Shown: positions 1-7,462 of the stretch, piece after piece
Numbering within the stretch: position 1 is the first letter of the stretch
Layout: every line of letters starts with the position of its first letter
From: a virus
DNA: 20,011 nucleotides
IMG/VR virus record: IMGVR_UViG_3300006810_000566
Span: 1 to 20,011 of that record
Reading direction: 5' to 3' (one strand)
Notes under the pieces: model-generated
What the model was told of the DNA's origin: nothing
What the model saw: the letters and a program-made list of their open reading frames with translations, nothing else
Database searches by the model: none
Position numbers and translations under genes: made by a program

Positions 1-125
1 AGATCTCTCCTTCTTTGAGCGATTCTCTACAGGCTACAATGGCTCTTACTATTGAAGGTGACTTCAATGGTCCATTCAGCCTAGAGGCGGATGTAAGCAC
101 TTCTACTTACGCATTGCCTGCGTGA
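1..125 (+). CDS. C-terminal end of probable major tail (tube) protein, partial
   Basis: An open frame enters from the left edge (first whole codon at base 3) and stops with TGA at 123-125. The visible tail is about 40 residues and ends in STSTYALPA. It contains alternating polar and hydrophobic stretches (MALTIEGDFNGPFSLEAD) that would suit beta strands. The product name rests mainly on position: in siphovirus tail modules the major tail protein gene usually sits directly before the G/GT chaperone genes, and here the chaperone pair follows after one small gene. A hairpin directly after the stop also suits the end of a highly expressed structural gene. No family motif is visible in so short a fragment, so another tail protein is possible. 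The start lies outside the window. Confidence 0.5.
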   Translation, partial: ISPSLSDSLQATMALTIEGDFNGPFSLEADVSTSTYALPA

Positions 126-135
126 TTAGGGATAA

Positions 136-158
136 CGAGGGGGCTTTTGGCCCTCTCG
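136..158 (+). terminator. Hairpin after the major tail protein gene (possible partial terminator)
   Basis: A nine-pair stem with one G-T pair (CGAGGGGGC against GGCCCTCTCG read back) closes a short T-rich loop, just 10 bases after the stop codon at 125. The bases that follow are AT-rich (ATATTTTATATA) but not an uninterrupted T run, so termination may be weak. It may instead protect the 3' end of an abundant upstream transcript. Confidence 0.5.
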
Positions 159-182
159 ATATTTTATATAGGATAATATATA

Positions 183-425
183 ATGGAAAATAAACCACCT
201 TTTGATAAGTCTTTTGTATTACAAACAACATTACGAAACATGAAAAAAGATATTGATTTTAGTTCTCGTAAAACATTTGATCGCTATAAAGACTTTAATA
301 ACGATATAAGCGAAGATGACGTATCTAAGCGACAAGAAATTTTTGAAACTCTAGACGTGCTAAATAAGATGCACAAGCTTTTAGATGATTTTCAAGAAAA
401 TAACAAACATTTATTTAATAAGTAG
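183..425 (+). CDS. Small hydrophilic protein of unknown function
   Basis: This 80-residue protein starts at ATG 183, about ten bases after an AGGA Shine-Dalgarno sequence (170-173), and ends with TAG at 423-425. It is rich in Lys, Asp, Glu, Asn and Phe, has no cysteine, no signal peptide and no membrane segment, and its second half looks helical (a run of Leu/Ile/Phe spaced as in an amphipathic helix, ending KHLFNK). I do not recognise the family. It sits between the presumed major tail protein and the tail assembly chaperone, and it is co-directional with only 13 bases before the chosen chaperone start. A minor tail or assembly factor is therefore likely by context only. Codon use resembles the neighbours, so it is probably a real gene and not a chance frame. 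Confidence 0.65.
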   Translation: MENKPPFDKSFVLQTTLRNMKKDIDFSSRKTFDRYKDFNNDISEDDVSKRQEIFETLDVLNKMHKLLDDFQENNKHLFNK

Positions 426-438
426 ATAAGGTATGAAA

Positions 439-738
439 ATGAAAGAATTTTTAGGAAAACAGTTTACAAAAAAAGTACCCTTTATGGGTGAAGAAGTTGA
501 GATCAAAGTCCTTACTGTAGGTTCGGCTCGAGAAATTGAAGACCTAACCAAGAAGATGAATAAGCTTCCAGAAGAAAAAAGAGACAATCTTGAACTCCTT
601 CGTAAAGTAATTCGCATGGCTGTTATTGGTGCAGAAGATCTCACTGATGACGAGCTAGATTCTTTTCCTGTATCGGAGCTAACTGACCTTTCTCAAGCAA
701 TCATGGGTGTAGGCAGTTCCGAAGAGGGAAACGCATAA
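439..738 (+). CDS. Tail assembly chaperone, short form (lambda gpG-like)
   Basis: This is the unshifted product of a G/GT-type gene. In this class the short protein and its frameshifted fusion bind the tape measure protein and recruit tail tube subunits in the host cytoplasm. The protein is about 100 residues, acidic, helical, and opens with a small beta segment (FLGKQFTKKVPFMGEEVEIKVL) typical of these chaperones. Two in-frame ATGs compete. The one at 433 is only one base from the AAGG Shine-Dalgarno sequence (428-431), while the ATG at 439 has seven bases of spacing, so I prefer 439. The strongest support is the slippery heptamer near the end (726-732) and the continuing -1 frame that encodes a gpT-like domain. 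Sequence similarity to lambda G cannot be checked here. Confidence 0.85.
   Translation: MKEFLGKQFTKKVPFMGEEVEIKVLTVGSAREIEDLTKKMNKLPEEKRDNLELLRKVIRMAVIGAEDLTDDELDSFPVSELTDLSQAIMGVGSSEEGNA
726..732 (+). promoter_or_regulatory. -1 programmed ribosomal frameshift site (G GGA AAC)
   Basis: The heptamer GGGAAAC fits the X XXY YYZ rule in the exact reading phase of the upstream chaperone: codons GGA (727-729) and AAC (730-732) can re-pair as GGG and AAA. It closely resembles lambda's G-GT site (GGGAAAG). The zero frame stops two codons later (TAA 736-738), while the -1 frame is open from 687 to the stop at 1065-1067. Only a weak downstream stem is visible (AAGTTC 737-742 with GAGCTT 762-767). Confidence 0.88.
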
Positions 739-1067
739 GTTCAGCTGACCTTTTCTTATATGAGCTTGCTTTTCACTTGAAAATGCCTGTTTATGTAATA
801 TTAAATGAAATGCCAGCTGAAGAATTAAACAACTGGGCCTTATACCTAGACGCTCGCCCTATTGGGTGGAGAGAAGATAATCGAACTTCAATGCTTTTGG
901 GTGCTCAAGGCGTAAAGAAATTAGGACCAGAAATATTTCCTACCTTAAAGCAAATTAAAGAGTGGGATGCAAAACGATCTGATGAGGACGCTATGAGACA
1001 AAGCTTCCGAAAGTCACCTTTTGCAGCACTACTAGAAAAAGCACATAGTAAAAAAGGGAAGAAATAA
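732..1067 (+). CDS. Tail assembly chaperone, frameshift extension (gpT-like part of GT fusion)
   Basis: This is the downstream part of the GT fusion and is read only after a -1 slip at 726-732. The fused protein would be about 209-211 residues: the whole short chaperone up to its Gly-Asn, then RISSADLFLYELAFHLKMPV and onward. In lambda-type tails the T part contacts the tube subunit while the G part holds the tape measure. The segment has the usual gpT-like look: a helical N-terminus, a conserved-looking MPAEELNNW helix and a basic C-terminus ending KKGKK. A TTG at 777 could be called as an independent start, but it has no good Shine-Dalgarno sequence and would cut away the in-frame helical segment encoded from 732. 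The frameshift model explains the coding potential better. Confidence 0.85.
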   Translation, partial: RISSADLFLYELAFHLKMPVYVILNEMPAEELNNWALYLDARPIGWREDNRTSMLLGAQGVKKLGPEIFPTLKQIKEWDAKRSDEDAMRQSFRKSPFAALLEKAHSKKGKK

Positions 1068-1068
1068 A

Positions 1069-1467
1069 ATGTCTATTTCAGTTAAAGTTAGCGGTACTAA
1101 AGAAGCACAAAACGCTATTGATAAAGAAGTTATCGAAGCAATAAATACGCTTCAAAGAGCTTCCGCTTTCGCGGCTGTAAGTGACTTAATAAATAACACC
1201 CCTGTTGACACAGGACGAGCAAGAGGCTCGTGGTCATTAAATAAAACTAAAAATTTAGTAGACACCGAAAGTAACGGGACTTCATTACCAGTTACTTTAG
1301 GGCCAATACCAAAAGAGGTTGTAGAAACTCTCTACATAACTAACGGTACGCCTTATATTCAACAACTAAACGCAGGGTCTTCTCAACAAGCCCCTCCCCG
1401 TTTCATAGAAAAAACTTTATCAAACTATTTTTCTACTTCCGGTGGAACTTTTTTAACAGTTAAGTAA
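1069..1467 (+). CDS. HK97 gp10-like tail completion / neck-type protein
   Basis: This 132-residue protein starts at ATG 1069, one base after the chaperone stop, with GGGAAG upstream as ribosome binding site. The motif NTPVDTGRARGSW (about residues 43-55), followed later by TNGTPYIQQLNAGSSQQAPP, is the pattern I associate with the HK97 gp10 / minor tail completion family. That family has a DTGxLRxSW-like helix start and a conserved Y-x-x-x-L-N/E-x-G-T loop before a C-terminal helix. Such proteins cap the tail tube where it joins the head. The family usually lies upstream of the major tail protein, so finding it between the chaperones and the tape measure gene is unusual. A hairpin terminator follows. 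The family call is made by motif recall and not by a search. Confidence 0.7.
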   Translation: MSISVKVSGTKEAQNAIDKEVIEAINTLQRASAFAAVSDLINNTPVDTGRARGSWSLNKTKNLVDTESNGTSLPVTLGPIPKEVVETLYITNGTPYIQQLNAGSSQQAPPRFIEKTLSNYFSTSGGTFLTVK

Positions 1468-1474
1468 AATTAAA

Positions 1475-1522
1475 GCCCCTATGGCGTGTTCAATATTTGA
1501 ACTCAAAGCCTAGGGGTTTTTT
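1475..1522 (+). terminator. Rho-independent terminator-like hairpin before the tape measure gene
   Basis: CCCCTA (from 1476) pairs with TAGGGG (1511-1516), and GGC/GCC extends the stem around a mismatch. Inside it GTTCAA and TTGAAC form a second perfect six-pair stem around TAT. Six T residues follow (1517-1522). The next gene starts at 1540, leaving no room for a promoter, so the hairpin probably lowers but does not abolish expression of the tape measure gene, or the tape measure promoter lies inside an upstream gene. Confidence 0.75.
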
Positions 1523-1539
1523 AACAGGAGAATTTAAAT

Positions 1540-4500
1540 ATGGCCTTAGAAATTGAAATTCGCAGTAATTCTAAGCAAGCAGAAGCCAGCCTTAAGAAAA
1601 TTCTGAATGCAATTGACCAACTTCCTGAGAACGCCAAAAGAGCGGACAATCAACTAAAGAATGCTTTTTCTACTTCTTTTTCAGGATTGGAAAAAAATCT
1701 TAAGGTACAAAATCGAGAAATTTCAAAGTTTTCTAATAAAGTAGGAACTGATTTAACAAAGCTGAACTCCTCAGTAGACAAAACTTCAAAGGTAGTACAG
1801 CAAGCTAGTAAGAACATTACTAGTTTTATTCGAACCACAAGCATTGCACTAGGGGGATTACTAGCCGCTGGTGGAATTACAAGCATAAGCTCTCAATTTA
1901 CGGAGCTTAGTAACCGTATTGCGCTTACTACTGGTAGAACTAGTGCGCTAGCTTCTCAACAGGCTAAATTGTTTGCTGTTTCAAGAAGGTCAAATGCACA
2001 ACTAAGTACTACTATTAACCTGTACTCTAGTTTGGCGCTAAACACAAAAGCAAGTAATGAAGAAGCCTTAGCTCTTACCGAAACCTTAATCAAGGCTGGT
2101 AAAATTGGAGGGGGTTCTGCCGCTACAATTGATAACGCTATTATTCAGCTACAGCAAGGTTTAGCCTCTGGTGTGCTACGTGGTGAAGAATTAAACTCCG
2201 TGTTAGAAGGGTTACCTAGAGTAGCTCAAGCATTAGCACAAGAGTTAGGTAAAGACATTGGTCAGCTTAAGGGGCTTGCCGCGCAGGGGCGAATTACTGG
2301 AGAGGTAGTAAGAGACGCGCTTGTAAACTCCGCTGGTCAAATCAATAAAGAATTTGACACTTTAACTGTAAGCCTTTCAACCTCTTTAGGGAATGCAGGT
2401 AGAAACATCGGGATTGAGCTTAACCGTGTATTTACTACTATTTCAGGTAATGGACGAGTAGGAAGCTTTATTGAAAGCATTGGAAGCTCTATTGCTAACT
2501 TCCTAAGAAATCTTTCAGTACAGATTAGAGTTTTACAAACAGAATTTTTATTATTTAGACTTGGTTTTGATAATGCCTTTACTAACTTTGGAACAACTGC
2601 TCTCGCTACTTTCCAAAAATTAGTAGATGGCGTAGTAGACGTTTCTAGTAAACTAGCAAAGGGTACTGCGATCGTAAAGTCTTGGGCTAGCGATATTGCT
2701 GGAATATTTTTTGACTTGTTTATTGAAGTCGTAGGTAACTCTACTTTTCCGGACATGGTAGATGGGGTAGTAGACTACAGTAAAAATTTAAATAAAGGAA
2801 TTAGCCCTACAAAAAGTTTTACTCAAAAATATGCCAAGTTATTTTCAGAACTAGGAAGCTCTGTTAAGTCTTCCTTAGATAATTCCACATCAGATACAGA
2901 TTCTGGTTTATCTGGTTTATTTTCAAGAGCTGGAAAAGTTATTGCTAAGGTAGTTAGAACTATTACTGCTGGTACTATTGAGGGTATTGCTCGCGCAATT
3001 TCTCTTGCTTTTGTAGTAGGTTTTGCAGGATTATTAGTTGCTGGCGGATTAGCTGGGAGTTTAGGCGCTAAAATTGCAACAGCCTTTGTTGGAGTAATTG
3101 CCGCTTATTTTGCAGGTTTTGCATCTAACTTTGACATTCAAAGGGCTGGCGAAAATGGTATTATCGCTGAAATTTTAAGAAATCAAGAAAATTTATTATT
3201 TACAATAGCAGATGGAATTAGCTCTATTGCTAGCGGTGCGGCGGCGCTTTCGCCACTTCAGCCTATCAAAGAGGCTTTAGATTTTGCTTCTAAAAATATA
3301 GTAGAGCTTGCTACCGCTTTACCCTTTTTCCTTTTTGGGTTAAAAACCCTTTTTTCAGGACTAAAAGGTGCTGGCAATACTCTCTTAAACCCGCTTGGCA
3401 CAACTGCTTTAGGAGCAGGTAATGCTGTTGGAGATGTGTTTCAATCAAGACTTGCACAAAGCCAAATTTTACCATTACAAGCAGAAACGGAACGTTTACA
3501 AGCAGAGCTTGGCGGCGTAAGTGAAGCTTTTGCTAACGAAAAGATTAGACTTCAAAATACTGTAAGAGACAGAGCATCATTAAACCAACAACTAGCAGAT
3601 CTAGAAGTTAGAAAAAATGATATACTTACAAAAGGGTTTACAGATGAACGGGGTATTAGGCGAAAAGGCCTTTTAACTCAAATTAGAGAAAACCAAAAGA
3701 CTCTTCAATTAACCTCACAACTACTTGATGGCCCAGTTTCAAGATTACGAGATGCAATAAGCAGATCCGTTCTTGCCTTTGGTCAAGTTGGCGGGGTTGT
3801 AGGAGGAACTCTCGGTTCCTTCTTGACTGCCGGTGTTTTTAGTGACTTAGCAAAAAGTTTTGGATTTAATGCTGGTGAATCATTTATCACTATACTTTTA
3901 GGTTCTCAAATTGGCGCAATCGTCGGTGCGTCTATTGGTAATGCTATTTTCAGGGTTTTTGCAACTCTTATAACTTTTGCTCTTAATGGCATATTCATTA
4001 GCATATTTGCAAAATTAACCCCTATTATTTTTAAAGCGTTTTTTCTTCCTTTAAAAAGGGCTGTCACCGCAGTACTTGCTAGCTCTTTTCTTGCTCCTGT
4101 TCGCGCCTTTTTTCTTGGACTATTTGGCATAGCGGTTAGGGCTTCACTTATTGCTACCTTTGTTTTAGTAAGCGCTATTCAAAGAGCGGCAATAGTTACA
4201 GCAAGCGCAACAGGTGCGGCGTTATACAGAACTGCTATAATCGCAGGTAGTGTTTTAGCACAAGCCGCCGCATTTGCTGGTACTTTTGCTTTACTTAATG
4301 CAATACCGATTGCGCTTGGCGCGGCAGTAACTGCTTTATTAGATTATGCATTTAGCGATGATAGCATATTTCAACAAGCCGGTAAATGGCTTGGTGGTGC
4401 TATATTTGAAGGAGTTACTTGGGCTAAACAGCTAGGTAAGGACATCAGTGACGCGATATACGAAGGTATAAGCTGGGTTACTACGCTAGGTTCAGATATT

Positions 4501-7446
4501 GCAACTGCTATTAGAAACGGACTTCTTAACTTTGTAACTTCAAATCCTACTGGTCCTGATCAGTTAAATCGATTTGCTAGCGGTGGTATGGTACGTGGAA
4601 AAGGAACAGGAACCTCTGATTCAATTCCAGCTATGCTTTCAAATGGCGAATACGTTGTTAATAGCAGGTCTACAAGTAAAAACAAAGACATTTTAGAGTA
4701 CTTAAATAGAACAGGTAGTTTACCGGGATATGCCTTGGGTGGATTAGTTATGCCCCCGGAAGGGTATACAGGTCCGGCAAAGTACACTAAGGATATAAGA
4801 GATCTTTTTGGTGGCGTATCAACCTATGATAATCTAAATAAGAAGGTAGTAGATGCTACTACAAAAACAGAGCTTATCGAAGCAATAAATAATTTTGTTG
4901 AAGAAGAAATACTATTAGATTCTAAAAGAACAGGATTGTCAACTGGCCTTTATAACGTAGTATACGGTGATGATCCATATGACGCTTATTATAATTATGT
5001 TGGTAACTATAAACCAAGAGAGAGCGATGGTGGTCTTTCTCCAAAAATCGCACCTGAATTAAAGCTTCCAAAAATAAGTGAAAGTGATTCGATAGCAAGT
5101 ATTCTAGAACGCGCTGCAGTTATTGCTCATGAAATTGGGCATATGCGTGATGTAAATAGACGCCTTGTAGCAAATAGTGAAGGGCCTCTAGGCGACTTTA
5201 GAATAAATAAAATGGCACTGATGATAGAGAGTTTCTCTAAAAAACCCGGTGACTTCTATGAAGAATCAACTGCTAGTGCAAGCGCTTTAAAGGCGTTTGA
5301 TAACGTAGTAGGGCCTGCAGGAGTTCCTATTACAGACTCCTTCGATTATCGAAAAGCTCTTGGTTTCAGCTTATTGAGTTATATTACTAGTTACCCATTT
5401 GACTACGCAAGGATGGCCACGCAGGTTTTTAGTAAGCCAGCAGACGTTGGCGACCATCTTAACTCTATCGATGGTGGATTTGCGCTTGATTTCGTAAATG
5501 ATTATATGGTAAATCAAAATGGAGACAGTAGTAATCCTAGTTTTAGAGGAATGTCTCTTAATCCTATATACGACATTGTAACTGAACAGAGCCAGTTTAC
5601 AAAAGATCTCATAGAGGCCCAAGCAAAAGTGGGCATTTTTGAGTATTACGCTGCTGAAGAGGGGCGAGCTGACTACATTAACGAAATGACTCAATCGTTC
5701 TTAAACCGCTTCGTAGACGCTCAGAGTGCTCTAATGTCTTACGCTATGAGTGACACGGGATTTGCTACAGGAGGTTCTGTATTTGGATCCGGTGGGCCTA
5801 CTTCTGACTCAATTCCTGCTATGTTGTCTAACGGTGAATTTGTTGTTAAGACTTCAGTAGCTGATAAGCATCGTGGTTTCTTAGAAAGCCTAAACAATAC
5901 TGGAAGGATTCCGGGTTTTAGTGATGGAGGCAGTGTAGGAGATACTTCTGGAACTTCATTTTCAGGATTTACATCTGGACTTAAAGATTTGTTAAATCAA
6001 TTAGATGGGCTGTTAGCAGAAAACCTAGGAGAAGGCTACGATACTGTTAAAGATGTTCTTCAAAACTTACTTGGTTTTCTAGAAAAAGGCGTTTCAAATT
6101 TAACGGGATTCGGTGATCAGGCTCCTAACCCAAATGCTGAAATTTTAACACCCGCAAATTTAGCTGATGCGATTGCGTCAATAGATTTTGGCAATGTTAA
6201 ATTTGATACTAAAGACCTTGAAGCGGCACTTAATCCCAGCACTAAAGAAGGACTTGATCTTACTAAAAGGCTTTTGTCTCTTAATGAATCTAGAGCAAAG
6301 GTAGAAAGCAAGATTGCAGAAGCAGGGGAGGAAGCTAGTCTTGAATTAACAACTCAACTAGCTATCCTTAATAAGGACATTATTAAGGAGCTTGGTGAAT
6401 TAGGTATACTGCTAAACGAAAATAAGGAAATAGCAGAACGCCAGATTGAGGCTATAAATCAACTTGCTCAAGCTAGTTTACAAAGCTTTAAAAGTGAAAC
6501 CCAAGGCGGTATAGCGGGTCTTCTTAAAGGCGAATTAAACCTTGAAGGATTTGCTAAAGGTATTCTTGATAGCTTTACAGGTACTGTCCTAGATACTTTA
6601 GCTGGTGGTATAACCCAAGGTATCTTTAATACTGAAAGCGGGCAATTAAGCGGCATAGGAACTACTCTTGAAAAATTGTTTACTAAACTAGGTTTGGGCG
6701 GATTTGACATTGGTAGCTCAATTGGCGGCACTCTAGATTCTGCCGTTACTGAACTAGGTACAATCGCAAACCCAATGTTTGTAAGAATTGTAGGAGCGTT
6801 CGGAGGCGGCTCTGGTGGTGGATTACCCCCTATAGCAACGGACGACGACTTCTTAAATATCGATCAACCTGACTTTGAAACAGGCGGTCTTGCAAATTTA
6901 GGATTACCTCCTATAGCAACGGACGACGACTTCTTAAATATTGATCAACCTAACTTTGAAACAGGCGGTTTAGTAGACGGTGAGGAGGCGGCAGGTCCAT
7001 TCGGCGCAATCTTTGAAAAGTTTACTGGTAGCATTAGTGGAATCTTTAGCTCACTGCCCAGTAGTCTTAGCGGAGTTTTCGGTGGCTTACTTGGCGGTTT
7101 AAAAGGTGCATTTAGCGGCCTTACGAGCCTATTTAGCGGCGGTGGCGGCGGTGGCGGTATCGGTGGTCTTTTCAGCGCAATTGGAGGATTCTTCAATGAT
7201 GGTGGTATAGTTCCCGGTGGTGGCCCTGTTCCTGCTATTGTTCACGGCGGTGAAATGATTCTTAACAAGCGTCAACAATCTAACTTGTTTGACAATATGG
7301 ATAAATCTAAAAATATGTCACAACAACAAAATGTTAGCATTAATGTGACTGGTGATATCTCTCGTCAAACCAAGAAAGAAATCTTCACTATGCTACCACA
7401 AATAGCTACTGGTGTAAATCAATATAATGTCGAAAAAGGTAATTAA
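1540..7446 (+). CDS. Tape measure protein with embedded HEXXH metallopeptidase-like domain
   Basis: This 1968-residue protein sets tail length and is later released into the host envelope. Start ATG 1540 follows CAGGAG (1525-1530). Residues about 115-300 look like the tape measure N-terminal domain (repeated GLASGVLRGEELNSVLEGLP-type helices). Hydrophobic, Ala/Gly-rich stretches lie at about 485-525, 590-606 and 750-940, fitting a membrane-penetrating segment. A Gly-rich module containing TSDSIPAMLSNGE occurs at about 1012-1070 and 1408-1467, with a looser third copy at 1884-1916. Between the first two copies lies a soluble ~340-residue domain with IAHEIGHMRD (His1197, Glu1198, His1201) and candidate third ligands at Glu1241/Glu1242 or Glu1373/Glu1374. 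Residues 1761-1814 hold a 27-residue tandem duplication. The C-terminus (NVSINVTGDISRQTKK) is typical of the class. At about 0.15 nm per helical residue the length would correspond to a tail approaching 300 nm, less if the peptidase domain does not span the tube. Confidence 0.95.
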   Translation: MALEIEIRSNSKQAEASLKKILNAIDQLPENAKRADNQLKNAFSTSFSGLEKNLKVQNREISKFSNKVGTDLTKLNSSVDKTSKVVQQASKNITSFIRTTSIALGGLLAAGGITSISSQFTELSNRIALTTGRTSALASQQAKLFAVSRRSNAQLSTTINLYSSLALNTKASNEEALALTETLIKAGKIGGGSAATIDNAIIQLQQGLASGVLRGEELNSVLEGLPRVAQALAQELGKDIGQLKGLAAQGRITGEVVRDALVNSAGQINKEFDTLTVSLSTSLGNAGRNIGIELNRVFTTISGNGRVGSFIESIGSSIANFLRNLSVQIRVLQTEFLLFRLGFDNAFTNFGTTALATFQKLVDGVVDVSSKLAKGTAIVKSWASDIAGIFFDLFIEVVGNSTFPDMVDGVVDYSKNLNKGISPTKSFTQKYAKLFSELGSSVKSSLDNSTSDTDSGLSGLFSRAGKVIAKVVRTITAGTIEGIARAISLAFVVGFAGLLVAGGLAGSLGAKIATAFVGVIAAYFAGFASNFDIQRAGENGIIAEILRNQENLLFTIADGISSIASGAAALSPLQPIKEALDFASKNIVELATALPFFLFGLKTLFSGLKGAGNTLLNPLGTTALGAGNAVGDVFQSRLAQSQILPLQAETERLQAELGGVSEAFANEKIRLQNTVRDRASLNQQLADLEVRKNDILTKGFTDERGIRRKGLLTQIRENQKTLQLTSQLLDGPVSRLRDAISRSVLAFGQVGGVVGGTLGSFLTAGVFSDLAKSFGFNAGESFITILLGSQIGAIVGASIGNAIFRVFATLITFALNGIFISIFAKLTPIIFKAFFLPLKRAVTAVLASSFLAPVRAFFLGLFGIAVRASLIATFVLVSAIQRAAIVTASATGAALYRTAIIAGSVLAQAAAFAGTFALLNAIPIALGAAVTALLDYAFSDDSIFQQAGKWLGGAIFEGVTWAKQLGKDISDAIYEGISWVTTLGSDIATAIRNGLLNFVTSNPTGPDQLNRFASGGMVRGKGTGTSDSIPAMLSNGEYVVNSRSTSKNKDILEYLNRTGSLPGYALGGLVMPPEGYTGPAKYTKDIRDLFGGVSTYDNLNKKVVDATTKTELIEAINNFVEEEILLDSKRTGLSTGLYNVVYGDDPYDAYYNYVGNYKPRESDGGLSPKIAPELKLPKISESDSIASILERAAVIAHEIGHMRDVNRRLVANSEGPLGDFRINKMALMIESFSKKPGDFYEESTASASALKAFDNVVGPAGVPITDSFDYRKALGFSLLSYITSYPFDYARMATQVFSKPADVGDHLNSIDGGFALDFVNDYMVNQNGDSSNPSFRGMSLNPIYDIVTEQSQFTKDLIEAQAKVGIFEYYAAEEGRADYINEMTQSFLNRFVDAQSALMSYAMSDTGFATGGSVFGSGGPTSDSIPAMLSNGEFVVKTSVADKHRGFLESLNNTGRIPGFSDGGSVGDTSGTSFSGFTSGLKDLLNQLDGLLAENLGEGYDTVKDVLQNLLGFLEKGVSNLTGFGDQAPNPNAEILTPANLADAIASIDFGNVKFDTKDLEAALNPSTKEGLDLTKRLLSLNESRAKVESKIAEAGEEASLELTTQLAILNKDIIKELGELGILLNENKEIAERQIEAINQLAQASLQSFKSETQGGIAGLLKGELNLEGFAKGILDSFTGTVLDTLAGGITQGIFNTESGQLSGIGTTLEKLFTKLGLGGFDIGSSIGGTLDSAVTELGTIANPMFVRIVGAFGGGSGGGLPPIATDDDFLNIDQPDFETGGLANLGLPPIATDDDFLNIDQPNFETGGLVDGEEAAGPFGAIFEKFTGSISGIFSSLPSSLSGVFGGLLGGLKGAFSGLTSLFSGGGGGGGIGGLFSAIGGFFNDGGIVPGGGPVPAIVHGGEMILNKRQQSNLFDNMDKSKNMSQQQNVSINVTGDISRQTKKEIFTMLPQIATGVNQYNVEKGN
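4894..5760 (+). other. HEIGH zinc-peptidase-like domain within the tape measure protein (approximate limits)
   Basis: The sequence AAVIAHEIGHMRD (HEXXH at residues 1197-1201, bases 5128-5142) has a hydrophobic helix before the motif and the glycine common in zincin active-site helices. A glutamate pair in YEESTASASA (1241-1242) stands about 40 residues later, a spacing compatible with gluzincin-type third ligands; AEEGRAD (1372-1378) is an alternative. Around the motif the composition changes from Gly/Ala-rich tape-measure sequence to ordinary globular sequence with many Tyr, Asp and Pro. Role is inferred: peptidoglycan peptide cleavage during DNA entry, or processing of the tape measure itself. 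Confidence 0.55.
6820..6974 (+). repeat. 81-bp tandem duplication in the tape measure gene
   Basis: Copies begin at 6820 and 6901, exactly 81 bases (27 codons) apart. They encode GLPPIATDDDFLNIDQP followed by D or N and then FETGGL. Only a few bases differ, mainly silent changes and one Asp/Asn substitution, so the duplication appears recent. It keeps the reading frame and lies just before the Gly-rich third module. Confidence 0.9.
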
Positions 7447-7462
7447 AAGTAAGGAGAATTAA

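Noticed and set aside
777-1067. Independent gene starting at TTG 777
   Set aside because: No suitable Shine-Dalgarno sequence, and the frame continues upstream through the GGGAAAC slippery site; it is better explained as the GT frameshift extension.
1475-1516. Nested hairpin that could be mistaken for a tRNA or small structured RNA
   Set aside because: There is no cloverleaf, anticodon arm or T-loop sequence; the T run directly after the stem fits a terminator.
5371-5694. Antisense open frame of 107 codons within the tape measure gene
   Set aside because: It lies wholly inside a strong coding frame, has no ribosome binding site or recognisable motif, and all other genes are on the + strand. 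The same reasoning removes 2337-2756, 6468-6731, 16644-16955 and 18198-18674.
6945-7196. Proline-rich antisense frame opposite the Gly-rich end of the tape measure gene
   Set aside because: Poly-proline arises simply from reading the complement of GGT/GGC glycine codons.
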